Origin: Demequina sp. NBRC 110055
GTDB taxonomy: Bacteria > Actinomycetota > Actinomycetes > Actinomycetales > Demequinaceae
Length of the DNA: 64,000 bases
Assembly (NCBI RefSeq): GCF_002090135.1
Contig: NZ_BBRL01000004.1
Span: forward strand, 930,001 to 994,000
Reading direction: 5' to 3'
Shown: piece after piece, positions 36,283-45,369 of the stretch
Position numbering within the stretch: position 1 is the first letter of the stretch
Layout of the letters: the number at the start of each line of letters is the position of its first letter
Program-made: the position numbers and the translations under genes
The notes under the pieces: model-generated
Databases searched by the model: none
Seen by the model: the letters and a program-made list of their open reading frames with translations, nothing else
What the model was told of the DNA's origin: nothing

Positions 36283-36375
36283 GATCAGGAGAGGGCCGCG
36301 CTCGCCCGGCCACGGCATCGGCCCCCCTCAGCGACTCCGCGAAAGGCGCCCCGCACGGTCACTAGGATGGTCGCC

Positions 36376-38172
36376 ATGTCACGCATCCTCTCCGCTGTCG
36401 CCTGGCCGTATGCCAACGGGCCCCGTCACATCGGCCACGTCGCCGGTTTCGGCGTGCCCTCGGACGTCTTCAGCCGGTACATGCGCATGGCGGGCCACGA
36501 CGTCCTGATGGTGTCCGGCACCGACGAGCACGGCACGCCCATCTTGGTGCAGGCCGAGGGCGAGGGCGTGACCCCGCAGGAGCTCGCGGACCGTTACAAC
36601 CGCGTCATCGTCGAGGACCTCGTGTCGCTCGGACTGTCCTACGACCTCTTCACCCGCACCACCACCGGTAACCACTACCAAGTAGTGCAGGACATGTTCT
36701 CCGCCGTGCACACCAACGGCTACATGATCGAGCAGACCACCCGCGGCGCGATCTCGCCGTCCACGGGCCGCACTCTTCCCGACCGTTACATCGAGGGCAC
36801 CTGTCCCATCTGTGGCTATGACGGCGCCCGCGGCGACCAGTGCGACAACTGCGGCAACCAGCTCGACGCGATCGACCTGAAGAACCCCGTCAGCCGCATC
36901 AACGGCGAGACGCCCAAGTTCATCGAGACCGAGCACTTCTTCCTCGACCTGCCCGCGCTCGTCGAGCCGCTGTCGGACTGGTTGGGCTCGCGCCACGGCT
37001 GGCGCCCCAACGTCCTGAACTTCTCGCGCAACCTCCTTGCCGACGTGCGCCCGCGCGCCATGACGCGCGACATCGACTGGGGTATCCCCATCCCGCTGCC
37101 TGGCTGGGAGGACAACCCCGCCAAGCGCCTCTACGTCTGGTTCGATGCGGTCATCGGCTACCTGTCCGCCTCGATCGAGTGGGCGCGCCGCGAGGGCGAG
37201 CCCGACGCGTGGCGGCAGTGGTGGAACGACCCCGAGACCCTGTCCTATTACTTCATGGGCAAGGACAACATCACCTTCCACTCGCAGATCTGGCCCGCGG
37301 AGCTGCTCGCGGCCAACGGTCGCGGCTCCAAGGGCGGCCAGCTGTCGCAGTTCGGCGACCTCCAGCTGCCCACCGAGGTGGTCTCGAGCGAATTCCTCAC
37401 CATGGAGTCCGCGAAGTTCTCCTCGAGCCGCGGCCACGTGATCTACGTGCGCGACATGCTGGCCCGCTACCAGCCCGACGCGCTGCGCTACTTCATCGCG
37501 ACCGCCGGGCCCGAGAGCCACGACTCCGACTTCACGTGGTCCGAGTTCAAGCGCCGCACCAACGACGAGCTGGTCGCCGGTTGGGGCAACCTCGTCAACC
37601 GCACCGCCACGCTGCTGCACAAGAACGTCGGCACCATCCCCTCGCTCGAGGGCGCGACCGACGCGGACCGCGCGGTGCTGGCCGCCTCCGAGGCCGCCTT
37701 CACGACCGTGGGCGACCTGCTCGGTGCGCACCGCCAGCGCGCCGCGATCAGCGAGGCCATGAAGGCCGTCGGCGAGGCCAACAAGTACCTGGCCGACACG
37801 GCTCCCTGGAAGCTCAAGACCGAGGACCCCGCCCGCATGGAGACCGTGCTGGGTGTCGCCGCGCAGCTCGTGACCGACGCGAACACCATGCTCGCGCCGT
37901 TCCTGCCCCACAGCGCCCAGAAGGTGCACGAGGCGCTCGGCGGCACCGACACCATGGCTCCCATGCCTCAGATGAACGAGGTCGACGACCTGGACATCGC
38001 GGGCCGGCACTACCCCGTCATCCAGGGTGACTACTCGTCCGCGCACGGCACGTGGGGCCGCAGGGACATCGTGCCCGGCACACCCGTCGACAAGCCGTCG
38101 CCCATCTTCGTGAAGCTCGACGACTCCATCGTGGAGGACGAGCTGCAGCGGATGCGTGGCGACGACGAGTGA
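36376..38172 (+). CDS. metG: Methionyl-tRNA synthetase
   Basis: A 598-residue class Ia synthetase. Start chosen at ATG 36376 (AGGA eight bases upstream); ATG 36367 would add three residues. HIGH appears intact, the zinc knuckle has four Cys (CPICG, CDNCG), and the KMSKS loop reads KFSSS, as in many actinobacteria. The anticodon-binding helical domain follows (about 400-560). No C-terminal dimerisation domain. GTG of tatD overlaps its stop. Confidence 0.96.
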   Translation: MSRILSAVAWPYANGPRHIGHVAGFGVPSDVFSRYMRMAGHDVLMVSGTDEHGTPILVQAEGEGVTPQELADRYNRVIVEDLVSLGLSYDLFTRTTTGNHYQVVQDMFSAVHTNGYMIEQTTRGAISPSTGRTLPDRYIEGTCPICGYDGARGDQCDNCGNQLDAIDLKNPVSRINGETPKFIETEHFFLDLPALVEPLSDWLGSRHGWRPNVLNFSRNLLADVRPRAMTRDIDWGIPIPLPGWEDNPAKRLYVWFDAVIGYLSASIEWARREGEPDAWRQWWNDPETLSYYFMGKDNITFHSQIWPAELLAANGRGSKGGQLSQFGDLQLPTEVVSSEFLTMESAKFSSSRGHVIYVRDMLARYQPDALRYFIATAGPESHDSDFTWSEFKRRTNDELVAGWGNLVNRTATLLHKNVGTIPSLEGATDADRAVLAASEAAFTTVGDLLGAHRQRAAISEAMKAVGEANKYLADTAPWKLKTEDPARMETVLGVAAQLVTDANTMLAPFLPHSAQKVHEALGGTDTMAPMPQMNEVDDLDIAGRHYPVIQGDYSSAHGTWGRRDIVPGTPVDKPSPIFVKLDDSIVEDELQRMRGDDE

Positions 38173-39005
38173 CGCGCCGCGGAGCCTGGCCGCCCGTTCC
38201 TGAGTCGCTCCCGGCGCCCATCGTCGACAACCACTGCCACCTCGAGTACCCGGCGGGCGACGAGCCGCTGAGTGTCGAGGCGCGGCTCGCTCAGGCGGCC
38301 GATGCCGGGGTCACTCGGGTCGTGAACATCGGTTGCGATCTCGAGTCGGCTCGGTGGACGGCCGATGCCGTGGCACGGTTTCCGCAGATGCTCGGCGGGG
38401 TCGCGCTGCACCCCAACGACGCGGCGGTGTTGGCGGCCGAGGGGACGTACGACGAGGCGTTCGCCGAGATCGCCGCGCTGGCGCGCGGCGAGCGCATCCG
38501 CGTGGTCGGCGAGACCGGGCTGGACTACTTCCGCACCGGACCCGAGGGACGCGACGCGCAGATGCGGGCCTTCCGCGACCACATCGCGTTGGCTAAGGAA
38601 CTGGACCTGCCGCTGCAGATCCACGACCGCGACGCCCACGCCGACGTCATCGAGGTGCTGCTGGCCGACGGCGCGCCCGACGTCACCGTCTTCCACTGCT
38701 TCTCGGGCGACGCCGCCATGGCGCGGCTCGCGGTGGCCGAGGGGTGGTACCTGTCGTTCGCCGGCACGGTGACGTTCAAGAACAACGACCCGTTGCGCGC
38801 GGCGGCCGCCGTCACGCCTCCCAGCCGCATGCTGGTCGAGACGGACGCGCCCTTCCTCACGCCCCATCCGCATCGCGGCCAGCCGGGCTCTCCCGCCATG
38901 GCCGCGCTGACGGCCAGGACGCTCGCCACGGTGCTCGGCATGGATCTGGAGGCGTTCTGCACCCGGATCTGGGAGACCTCCGACAACCTGTATGGTCCCT
39001 GGTAA
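38169..39005 (+). CDS. tatD: TatD-family metal-dependent deoxyribonuclease
   Basis: A 278-residue TIM barrel starting at GTG 38169 over the metG stop. Metal ligands are visible: DNHCHLEY (His-x-His), GETGLDYF (Glu), IHDRDAH, FHCFSG and ETDAPFL (Asp). The family includes 3'-5' exonucleases acting in DNA repair and quality control. An exact dispersed-motif copy codes for ADAVA at 38361-38373. Confidence 0.93.
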   Translation: MTRRGAWPPVPESLPAPIVDNHCHLEYPAGDEPLSVEARLAQAADAGVTRVVNIGCDLESARWTADAVARFPQMLGGVALHPNDAAVLAAEGTYDEAFAEIAALARGERIRVVGETGLDYFRTGPEGRDAQMRAFRDHIALAKELDLPLQIHDRDAHADVIEVLLADGAPDVTVFHCFSGDAAMARLAVAEGWYLSFAGTVTFKNNDPLRAAAAVTPPSRMLVETDAPFLTPHPHRGQPGSPAMAALTARTLATVLGMDLEAFCTRIWETSDNLYGPW

Positions 39006-39066
39006 GTGACCTTTATCACCGGGTCAACCACGGCATCGGCCGTACCCAGGACTAGCGCATCCGAAT

Positions 39067-39082
39067 GTAACTATGAGATAAC
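39067..39082 (+). promoter_or_regulatory. Possible MtrA box upstream of the Rpf-like gene
   Basis: GTAAC (39067-39071) and ATAAC (39078-39082) form a direct repeat with 11-base period. MtrA sites in actinobacteria are (A/G)TAAC repeats and rpf-type genes are known targets. A small 8-bp hairpin (39094-39101/39113-39120) lies in the leader. Confidence 0.35.
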
Positions 39083-39138
39083 AGTCCGGTGAATCGTCGC
39101 GTTTTTGATGGCCGCGACGAGACGAAAGGATTGGCCGT

Positions 39139-39936
39139 TTGAGTTACCGACGTACGACGCCTGCCCCTGGAGGACGACGGGAGCAGCGTCAGAAGAAGGG
39201 CGTGCGCGTCCGCACCGCCCAGGGAGTTATTGCGACCGCTGCGGTCGGCGCATTTGCGTTCGGCTCGTTCGCTTCGGTGGGGGTGAACGCCTTTGCGGCA
39301 CCCACCGCTGAGGAGGCGGAAGCGATCACCGCGACCACCCTCGCACCCGTCGAGGCTGCCGCCGCCGACATCGAGATCGTGACGGAGACCAAGGAGGTCG
39401 CCATCGAGCACGGCTCGGTGGAGAAGCAGGACTCCTCCGAGGAAAAGGGCACCGAGAAGGTCGTGACCGAGGGCGAGGACGGCACCATGCTCGTCAGCTA
39501 CAACGTCACGGTGAAGGACGGCGTCGAGGTCGAGCGGGAGGAGGCCATGTCCGTCGTGGTCGAGGAGCCCGTCGACGAGGTCGTCGCGATCGGTACCCGC
39601 ACCGCCCCCAAGATTCCCACCGGCGTCTCGAACTCCGGCACCAACCGCGCGATCGGCAAGGAGCTGGCCGCCGCCCGTGGCTGGACCGGTGACCAGTGGA
39701 ACTGCCTCAACGCGCTGTGGACCCGCGAGTCCGGGTGGAACTCGAACGCCCACAACAGCTCGTCCGGCGCCCACGGCATCCCGCAGGCGCTTCCCGGTTC
39801 GAAGATGGCCTCGGCCGGATCCGACTGGGCCACCAACCCCGCGACGCAGATCAAGTGGGGCCTGGGCTACATCAGCGGTCGCTACGGCACGCCGTGTGCC
39901 GCGTGGGGTCACTCCGAGCGCATCGGCTGGTACTAA
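39139..39936 (+). CDS. Rpf-like secreted G5 and transglycosylase-like protein
   Basis: TTG at 39139 has GAAAGGA nine bases upstream; 265 residues. A twin-basic region precedes a membrane or signal helix ([19 protein letters not shown]). A G5-like domain follows (about 78-150, [23 protein letters not shown] region). The C-terminal lysozyme-like domain has [14 protein letters not shown] (likely catalytic Glu), [12 protein letters not shown] and [16 protein letters not shown]. It resembles RpfB-type resuscitation or wall-remodelling enzymes and holds the rpfB position before rsmA and ispE. Confidence 0.85.
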   Translation: MSYRRTTPAPGGRREQRQKKGVRVRTAQGVIATAAVGAFAFGSFASVGVNAFAAPTAEEAEAITATTLAPVEAAAADIEIVTETKEVAIEHGSVEKQDSSEEKGTEKVVTEGEDGTMLVSYNVTVKDGVEVEREEAMSVVVEEPVDEVVAIGTRTAPKIPTGVSNSGTNRAIGKELAAARGWTGDQWNCLNALWTRESGWNSNAHNSSSGAHGIPQALPGSKMASAGSDWATNPATQIKWGLGYISGRYGTPCAAWGHSERIGWY

Positions 39937-39940
39937 ACCC

Positions 39941-40825
39941 GTGGCCGACCTGCTCGGCCCGTCCGAGATACGCTCCCTGGCCGAGTCGCTCGGCACCGCG
40001 CCCACCAAGAAGTGGGGGCAGAACTTCGTGGTCGACGCCGGCACGGTGCGTCGGATTGTGCGCATCGCCGGCGTCCAGCCGGGAGACCACGTCGTCGAGG
40101 TGGGACCCGGCCTGGGCTCTCTGACACTCGCGCTGCTCGAGGCCGGCGCGCGGGTGACCGCGGTCGAGATCGACCCGATTCTCGCCGCGGCCCTGCCCGA
40201 CACGGTCGCGTCCCATGCGCCCGAGGCGGCAGAACGGCTCACCGTCATCCATCAGGACGCGCTGAAGGTCGCGCAGCTGCCGTCGCCGCCCGACGCCCTC
40301 GTGGCGAACCTGCCCTACAACGTCTCCGTGCCGGTCATCCTGCACTTCCTCGAGACGTTCCCTGCCCTCGCCAAGGTGCTGGTGATGGTCCAGGCCGAGG
40401 TGGCCGACCGCATCGCGGCGCCCCCCGGCTCGCGCACCTACGGCATCCCGTCTGCGAAAGCTGCGTGGTACACCGCGACCCGCCGCGCCGGCGACGTGGG
40501 CCGCGCCGTGTTCTGGCCCGTGCCACGCGTGGACTCCGCGCTGGTGCTCATGGAGCGACGCGAGCAGCCCGTGACGTCGGCCTCTCGCGAGGAGGTCTTT
40601 GCGGTGATCGACGCGGCCTTCGCGCAGCGGCGCAAGGGTCTGCGCGGCGCATTGTCGGGCATCGCCGGCTCCGGTGCGGCGGCCGAGGCCGCCTTGCTGA
40701 GCGTGGGCATCGAGCCGCTGACGCGCGGCGAGCAGTTGGGCATCGACGACTTTGCGCGTATCGCCGAGGCGCTCAGTGCCGCCGACGGCGCGGCGGACGG
40801 CGGGTCTGGCACGCTACAGGCATGA
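39941..40825 (+). CDS. rsmA: 16S rRNA dimethyladenosine transferase KsgA
   Basis: A 294-residue protein from GTG 39941, five bases after the Rpf-like stop. It has KKWGQNFV, the SAM loop [12 protein letters not shown], and the catalytic [10 protein letters not shown]. It dimethylates A1518 and A1519 of 16S rRNA late in 30S assembly. ATG of ispE overlaps its stop (ATGA). Confidence 0.95.
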   Translation: MADLLGPSEIRSLAESLGTAPTKKWGQNFVVDAGTVRRIVRIAGVQPGDHVVEVGPGLGSLTLALLEAGARVTAVEIDPILAAALPDTVASHAPEAAERLTVIHQDALKVAQLPSPPDALVANLPYNVSVPVILHFLETFPALAKVLVMVQAEVADRIAAPPGSRTYGIPSAKAAWYTATRRAGDVGRAVFWPVPRVDSALVLMERREQPVTSASREEVFAVIDAAFAQRRKGLRGALSGIAGSGAAAEAALLSVGIEPLTRGEQLGIDDFARIAEALSAADGAADGGSGTLQA

Positions 40826-41751
40826 GAGCCGTCACGGTCCGCGCCCCTGGCAAGGTCAACCTCCAGCTGGCCGTCGGTGCCCTGGGCGAGGACGGCTACC
40901 ACCCGCTCGCGACCGTGTTCCAGGCGGTGGACCTCTTCGAGACCGTCACCGCCACGCCCCGCGCGGACAGCGAACTGCGCGTGAGCGTGGAGGCGCCGCG
41001 GGGGCTGGGCATCGACCTTGCCGCCGTGCCCACGGGGCCCGACAACCTCGTGGTGCGCGCGGCACAGGCGCTGAGGGACACGTATGGCGTGGACGACGGC
41101 GCCGACCTGCACATCGTGAAGGGCGTGCCCGTGGCCGGCGGCATGGCGGGAGGCTCGGCCGACGCCGCCGCCGCGATCCTTGCGTGCGCCGAGGCGTGGG
41201 AACTGGCCCTGTCGCGCACGGAGTTGGACGCGGTCGCCGCCACGATTGGCGCGGACGTGCCGTTTGCGTTGCACGGGCACACGGCGGTGGGTCTGGGGCG
41301 CGGCTCCGACCTGTCACCCGCGATGACGCACGGCGAGTTCCACTGGGTGCTCGCGACGCAGTCGTGGGGCCTGTCGACGCCCGCCGTCTACGGAGAATTC
41401 GATCGCCAGGTGGCCGCGGGAGAGATCGCCGTGGGGGAGCCGCGCATTAGCGAGGCCGTCATGACGGCGCTCATGGCGGGCGACGCTCACGCCCTGGGCG
41501 CGAGCCTCCACAACGACCTGCAGGGGCCTGCGCTGACGCTCGCACCCCGCCTGCACCGCGTGATCGACGCGGCGGAGGACGCCGAGGCGCTGGGCGTGAT
41601 GGTGTCAGGGTCGGGTCCCACGGTGGCCGCGCTTGCGCGCTCGCGCCAGCACGCCCTCGCGATCGCCGCCCACCTCAGGGCGGAGGAGGTGGCGCACACG
41701 GTGCTCACCGCATCCGCCCCCGCCACCGGCGCGACCATCCTGGCGCCCTAG
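40822..41751 (+). CDS. ispE: 4-diphosphocytidyl-2-C-methyl-D-erythritol kinase
   Basis: A 309-residue GHMP kinase: APGKVNLQL at the start, the ATP loop [16 protein letters not shown], and [11 protein letters not shown] near the C terminus. It phosphorylates CDP-ME in the MEP isoprenoid pathway. Translationally coupled to rsmA. The stop lies in a 9-bp tandem repeat that provides three in-frame stops. Confidence 0.95.
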   Translation: MRAVTVRAPGKVNLQLAVGALGEDGYHPLATVFQAVDLFETVTATPRADSELRVSVEAPRGLGIDLAAVPTGPDNLVVRAAQALRDTYGVDDGADLHIVKGVPVAGGMAGGSADAAAAILACAEAWELALSRTELDAVAATIGADVPFALHGHTAVGLGRGSDLSPAMTHGEFHWVLATQSWGLSTPAVYGEFDRQVAAGEIAVGEPRISEAVMTALMAGDAHALGASLHNDLQGPALTLAPRLHRVIDAAEDAEALGVMVSGSGPTVAALARSRQHALAIAAHLRAEEVAHTVLTASAPATGATILAP

Positions 41752-41774
41752 GCGCCCTAGGCGCCCTAGGCGCC
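41742..41774. repeat. 9-bp tandem repeat GGCGCCCTA over the ispE stop
   Basis: Three units plus GGCGCC. Each unit holds an in-frame TAG, so ispE ends in three tandem stops. The string is also partly self-complementary (GGCGCC...GGCGCC) and can form a hairpin. Confidence 0.9.
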
Positions 41775-41810
41775 TTCAGCGTCGGGGCGCCGTCAGGCGC
41801 CGCCCCATGC

Positions 41811-42269
41811 TTAGGGTGCCTTGGGCTCCTCGGGAGCTGCGGCATCGGCCGTCTTGCCGGCGAGGATCGCGTCACGGATCTCGACCAGCAGCTCGACCTC
41901 GGTGGGGGAGACGGACTCGCCGGGCGCGGGTTCGTCCTTCTTGCGGCGCTCGGCCAGCTTGTTGAGCGGCAGGACCACAAGGAAATAGATGGCCGCGGCG
42001 ACCAGCAGGAAGTTCAGTGCGGCATCGAGAACCGCGCCAAACGACAGAATCGCGTCGTCGGAGGGGTCATCGGGAGTGCCGCCGTCGTTGAGGGTCCAGG
42101 TCGCGACCTGTGCGAGGTCCGACTGGCCAAAGATCGCCGCGATGAGGGGGTTGATGATGGAGTTGACGAGGGCGTTGACGATGGCCGTGAAGGCCGCGCC
42201 GATGACCACGCCGACGGCGAGGTCCACCACGTTGCCACGGGTGATGAAGGCCTTGAATCCCTGAATCAT
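41811..42269 (-). CDS. mscL: Large-conductance mechanosensitive channel
   Basis: A 152-residue protein starting MIQGFKAFITRGNVVDLAVG, the typical MscL N terminus with the amphipathic helix. TM1 covers about residues 15-43, the periplasmic-type loop 44-75 and TM2 about 78-103. A charged cytosolic helix (LAERRKKDEPAPG; VELLVEIRDAILA) follows with an Ala/Pro tail. It opens under membrane tension to release solutes. Convergent with ispE. Confidence 0.94.
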   Translation of the reverse strand: MIQGFKAFITRGNVVDLAVGVVIGAAFTAIVNALVNSIINPLIAAIFGQSDLAQVATWTLNDGGTPDDPSDDAILSFGAVLDAALNFLLVAAAIYFLVVLPLNKLAERRKKDEPAPGESVSPTEVELLVEIRDAILAGKTADAAAPEEPKAP

Positions 42270-42326
42270 GCTGTCCTCCCAGACGTCATTACGTCCGACG
42301 ATAGGCCAGGACCAGGGGTGTTGTCG

Positions 42327-42974
42327 CTACGCGAGAGGCGTCGTGTCCGATCCGGGGGCCATCGGGTCCCGCTCGAAGTTGCTCAGGCCATTCCACGCGA
42401 GGTTCACCAGGTGAGCGGCGACCTCGTCCTTGCTGGGCTCGCGGACCTCCGCCCAGTGCTGTCCCGTCAGCGCCACCATGCCCACCAGCATCTGCGAGTA
42501 GATGGGCGCCGAGGCGGGGTCGAGTCCGCGCTTGACGAACTGGTGGGCCAGCAAGTGCTCCACCTGGTTGGCGACGTCGCCGATGAGTGAGGAGAACGTG
42601 CCGGAGGCCTGCGCCACGGGCGAATCGCGCACCAGGATGCGGAATCCGTCGGGGGAGGACTCGATGTAGTCCAACAGTGCGCGGGCAGCGCGCTCGACCA
42701 GTTGACGCGGGTGGCCGCGCTCGGCGAGGGCGCCAGACAGGGCGCCCAGGAGGGCCTCGACCTCGCGGTCGACGATGACCGCGTAGACGCCCTCCTTGCC
42801 GCCAAAGTGCTCGTAGACCACCGGCTTGGACACGTCCGCGCGCGCCGCGATCTCCTCCACGGAGGTGCCGTCGAACCCTCGCTCGGCGAACAGTGTGCGC
42901 GACACGGTGAGCAGCTGCTCGCGCCGATCGCGAGCCGTCATGCGGGCGCGGGGAGGCTTGCGTTCGTCGGTCAC
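42327..42974 (-). CDS. TetR-family transcriptional regulator
   Basis: A 215-residue regulator starting at GTG 42974. The helix-turn-helix spans about residues 30-60 (FDGTSVEEIAARADVSKPVVYEHFGGKEGVY). The ligand domain is all-helical. A TetR gene in this place, before tRNA-Gln and glmU, is typical of actinobacteria (the mycobacterial Rv1019 position). Ligand unknown. Confidence 0.92.
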   Translation of the reverse strand: MTDERKPPRARMTARDRREQLLTVSRTLFAERGFDGTSVEEIAARADVSKPVVYEHFGGKEGVYAVIVDREVEALLGALSGALAERGHPRQLVERAARALLDYIESSPDGFRILVRDSPVAQASGTFSSLIGDVANQVEHLLAHQFVKRGLDPASAPIYSQMLVGMVALTGQHWAEVREPSKDEVAAHLVNLAWNGLSNFERDPMAPGSDTTPLA

Positions 42975-43035
42975 GGTCCCTAGTGTGCCGCGAATCCTGG
43001 CAGACTGGGCACCCCGGCATCTCCGGGATCGCCGA

Positions 43036-43107
43036 TCCGCCCTGGTGTAACGGCAGCACGCAGGCCTTTGGAGCCTCGCAGTACAGGTTCGAATCCTGTG
43101 GGCGGAG
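43036..43107 (+). tRNA. tRNA-Gln (anticodon TTG), island integration site
   Basis: Acceptor TCCGCCC pairs with GGGCGGA; D arm GTGTAACGGCAGCAC; loop CTTTGGA gives anticodon TTG; T arm ACAGG-TTCGAAT-CCTGT; discriminator G. Position 27-43 of the anticodon stem is C-C. CCA is not encoded here but is present after the second copy at attR. The 3' half is repeated at 50740-50773. Confidence 0.93.
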
Positions 43108-43109
43108 CC
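43076..43109. repeat. attL (3' end of tRNA-Gln)
   Basis: 34 bases, TCGCAGTAC... to ...GGCGGAGCC, matching 50740-50773 at 32 positions. Confidence 0.88.
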
Positions 43110-43226
43110 GAGACGAGTAGCCGATTAGCAGCGATGACGCCGGATTATTGGCCCCGTCGACGGCGACCATGCAACAAGCGTGCACTTTCGACTCGATACC
43201 CAGGCTCTGGCGTCCCAAACGAAAGC

Positions 43227-43257
43227 GCCCGCCTCGGTGCAGCAACACCGGGCGGGC
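43227..43257. terminator. Hairpin at the start of the island
   Basis: GCCCGCC plus CGGTG pairs with CACCG plus GGCGGGC, one bulged T, loop CAGCAA, preceded by CGAAAG. It may end tRNA-Gln transcription or come from the phage. Confidence 0.65.
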
Positions 43258-43278
43258 CGACGGAAAGTTGGTTCCGCC

Positions 43279-43500
43279 ATGAACGACGCTACTCACTCCG
43301 TTCGCACGATTCGTGAGCGGATCGCGCAGATCCACCGCGAGGGCCTGCGTCTGCAACTCGAGCGCGACCCGATCACCGCGGCGAAGTCCGCACAGCGCGA
43401 CGGCCGTCCCCTCGCCGAGTTCGTGATCGATCAGTGCGAGCGGCGTGGAATCGACCCTGCCCCGTACCTCGAGCAGATCGAGCAGGAGGGCGATCTGTGA
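43279..43500 (+). CDS. Small phage-type hypothetical protein
   Basis: A 73-residue charged helical protein starting at ATG 43279 (MNDATHSVRTIRERIAQIHR). No known domain. GTG of the next gene overlaps its stop and a third ORF overlaps that, a compact layout usual for phage early genes. No strong ribosome binding site. Confidence 0.6.
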   Translation: MNDATHSVRTIRERIAQIHREGLRLQLERDPITAAKSAQRDGRPLAEFVIDQCERRGIDPAPYLEQIEQEGDL

Positions 43501-44033
43501 GCGCCGCCGGTCCCGCGTGGGCGCGCGAGCACGACGCTCCAGAGCTCGACGGCGGCAAGGCCTTCACCCGCTACGCGGTCGCCGAGGAGACGTTCACCAT
43601 CGGTCAGGACTGGGAGCACACGAACCACGGGCTCGTGCCCGCATCGCCCGTCGAGGTGTCGGTCGAGGCGATGACGTTCAACGACGAGGGCGCAGGTTGG
43701 TCGCGGCTCGGTCGGGCGCTCGCGTGGGCCCGTCACCTCGTCACTGAGTTGGAACGCGTACAGGCCGCGTCCGTGCGCCCCAACGCGGGCACGACGGCGC
43801 ACGTCGCTGCAGGTAGGGCCGTCGCCCTGCGTATGACGGCACTGCAGGCGCGTCACGGCTGGACGGCTGCGACGGTCGCGCAACGCGCCAGGATCCCGCG
43901 CACGCGATTCCTCGCGTGTCTCGACGAGCAGTCGCCGTTCAACGTCGACGAGCTCGCAAGCATCGCCGCCGTGTTCGGCCTCGACACGTTCGCCCTCATG
44001 AGCGGTGCTGGCCGCGAGCACGGCGGTGCGTGA
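43497..44033 (+). CDS. Phage-type protein with C-terminal HTH-like region
   Basis: A 178-residue protein from GTG 43497, coupled to the previous gene (GTGA). The N-terminal half is unassigned. Residues about 112-165 (LRMTALQARHGWTAATVAQ ... FNVDELASIAAVFGLDTFAL) look like an XRE-type helix-turn-helix, suggesting a small repressor or accessory regulator of the element. ATG of the next ORF overlaps its stop. Confidence 0.55.
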   Translation: MSAAGPAWAREHDAPELDGGKAFTRYAVAEETFTIGQDWEHTNHGLVPASPVEVSVEAMTFNDEGAGWSRLGRALAWARHLVTELERVQAASVRPNAGTTAHVAAGRAVALRMTALQARHGWTAATVAQRARIPRTRFLACLDEQSPFNVDELASIAAVFGLDTFALMSGAGREHGGA

Positions 44034-44248
44034 TGGCGTCATGGATCGACAACGGTGACGGGTCGTACATCGCTGGCGACCCGCCCACAGAGCCGGGCGC
44101 CGGACAACGCTGATGCCCCGACTGTCACGGGGAAGGCGTCGAACGGTCGACCGACCTCGACCGCGACCTCGACATCTGTTCGAGCTGCCGCGGCGCGTGC
44201 GTGATCCCGTGCCCTGACGGGGGATGCGAGACCTGCCAACCCGACTGA
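44033..44248 (+). pseudogene. Cys-rich zinc-ribbon ORF with an in-frame TGA
   Basis: From ATG 44033 the frame reads 26 residues to a TGA at 44111-44113, then stays open for 44 more residues to TGA 44246. The second part begins CPDCHGEG and has eight cysteines in pairs (CPDC, CSSC, CVIPC, CETC), a zinc-ribbon look. No start codon suits the second part alone in that frame. The simplest reading is a nonsense mutation in a 71-codon gene; readthrough is possible but unsupported. Confidence 0.6.
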
Positions 44249-44311
44249 CACGACGAAAGGACGACGCCCCGACCAAGTGAATTGGCCGGGGCGTCGTCTA
44301 CGTGTTTCCTG

Positions 44312-44740
44312 TCAGCGGGTCTGCACCCATTCGAGCAGCGCTCCGCGTGCACGGCTGGCGAACTTGGCACGCTCCTCGGAGATCTCGCTCATGTGCACGG
44401 CTAGGTCGCTTCCCCCGTCAGGGACGAATAGGTCTGCCGGCACATCTGCGTGTGCAGCGACATCCGCGGACACGTTTGTGGCTTCGTCGCCGGCGAGGAC
44501 GTAGTACCGGACACCGACGACGGCGTCGTACCCGTTGTGATTCCGCACGGTTGCAAGCGCCACGACAGTCAAACCACTCTTGAGGTTGGTCCACGCACAC
44601 GGCAAGTCGAGATCTTGCAGGTTGTCGGTGGCCTCGAACGGGTCGGTAACGCTAGTGCCGCTGCGGAGCTTGACGATGCGCTCGTCGGTTCCGGGGTTGA
44701 TCTTGTGCCACGGATAGCCGAGTGTGGTCTCGTTGCTCAT
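44312..44740 (-). CDS. Hypothetical protein
   Basis: A 142-residue cytosolic protein from ATG 44740, preceded by GGAGGG. It starts MSNETTLGYPWHKINPGTDE and has no motif I recognise; hydrophobic pattern suggests a beta-rich core (GLTVVALATVRNHNGYDAV, VRYYVLAG) with a C-terminal helix. Opposite in strand to the preceding phage-like genes, so it is probably a separate cargo gene. Confidence 0.65.
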   Translation of the reverse strand: MSNETTLGYPWHKINPGTDERIVKLRSGTSVTDPFEATDNLQDLDLPCAWTNLKSGLTVVALATVRNHNGYDAVVGVRYYVLAGDEATNVSADVAAHADVPADLFVPDGGSDLAVHMSEISEERAKFASRARGALLEWVQTR

Positions 44741-44838
44741 TTGGTAACCCTCCGTTCCTCAGGTATCACCAGGCTAGGGCAGCTCCTATCACTTCGACTT
44801 GGGGCGTCGATGTCAGACCCTGACGGCATGATGTGTGC

Positions 44839-45054
44839 ATGCGTGGATCTGACGTCGTTGACCTACTGGCCGAGGTGCTGCCTCCGTCGCTCGTGAAGAC
44901 GCTTATCGGAGCGGTCGCGGTTGGCGTCACCGGCTTCGGATTCACTGCGCCGATCGACTGGTACATCGCCGACAAGGCCGCCGGCATCCAAGAGATGTTC
45001 ACCGAGTACGTCGAGGCGATCGTTACCGACTACAGCGCGCCGGCCGCGCCCTAA
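44839..45054 (+). CDS. Small membrane-associated hypothetical protein
   Basis: A 71-residue protein from ATG 44839 (GTG 44833 possible). A hydrophobic segment (TLIGAVAVGVTGFGFTAPID, about residues 20-39) may span or enter the membrane; the C terminus is acidic. Holin-like size, but only one segment is seen. No assigned function. Confidence 0.5.
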   Translation: MRGSDVVDLLAEVLPPSLVKTLIGAVAVGVTGFGFTAPIDWYIADKAAGIQEMFTEYVEAIVTDYSAPAAP

Positions 45055-45213
45055 CCCCCGTTGGTGGCGGCTCCAGCCCGGGCCTGCTGAGGGGATCGGC
45101 CACGCAGGCTAGAGCCGCCGAACAGCGACGCTACGGCCAAGACGGCATTACAAACCAGACGTAAGACCTGTGTCACACCCGAAAGTGACTAGGTCCACGC
45201 GGTGAACACGGCT

Positions 45214-45348
45214 TTACTTCGAGCCGCTCTGCGGGCGGTTGCCGCCGCTCTCGCCGAACTTTTGCTTCGACCAAGGACTCTTCTGCTGCGGCAATGGCTT
45301 CTTCGAGGGTTTATCAGCCGGTCGCTGCTCATTCTTATCGTCGCCCAT
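45214..45348 (-). CDS. 44-residue basic, disordered protein
   Basis: It runs from ATG 45348 to TAA 45214: MGDDKNEQRPADKPSKK, then Pro, Gln, Lys and Gly-rich. It begins 21 bases after the stop of the membrane protein upstream on the same strand, so the two may be co-transcribed. It could be a small partner or toxin-type protein; composition alone cannot tell. Support is modest because of its length. Confidence 0.4.
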   Translation of the reverse strand: MGDDKNEQRPADKPSKKPLPQQKSPWSKQKFGESGGNRPQSGSK

Positions 45349-45369
45349 GACCAATCCCTACCTGTTCAC

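Noticed and set aside
36379-38046. 555-codon minus-strand frame over metG
   Set aside because: Antisense of metG; no motifs.
44111-44113. TGA as selenocysteine codon in the zinc-ribbon ORF
   Set aside because: No SECIS-like hairpin is clear directly after it and the gene is phage-like; a nonsense mutation is simpler.
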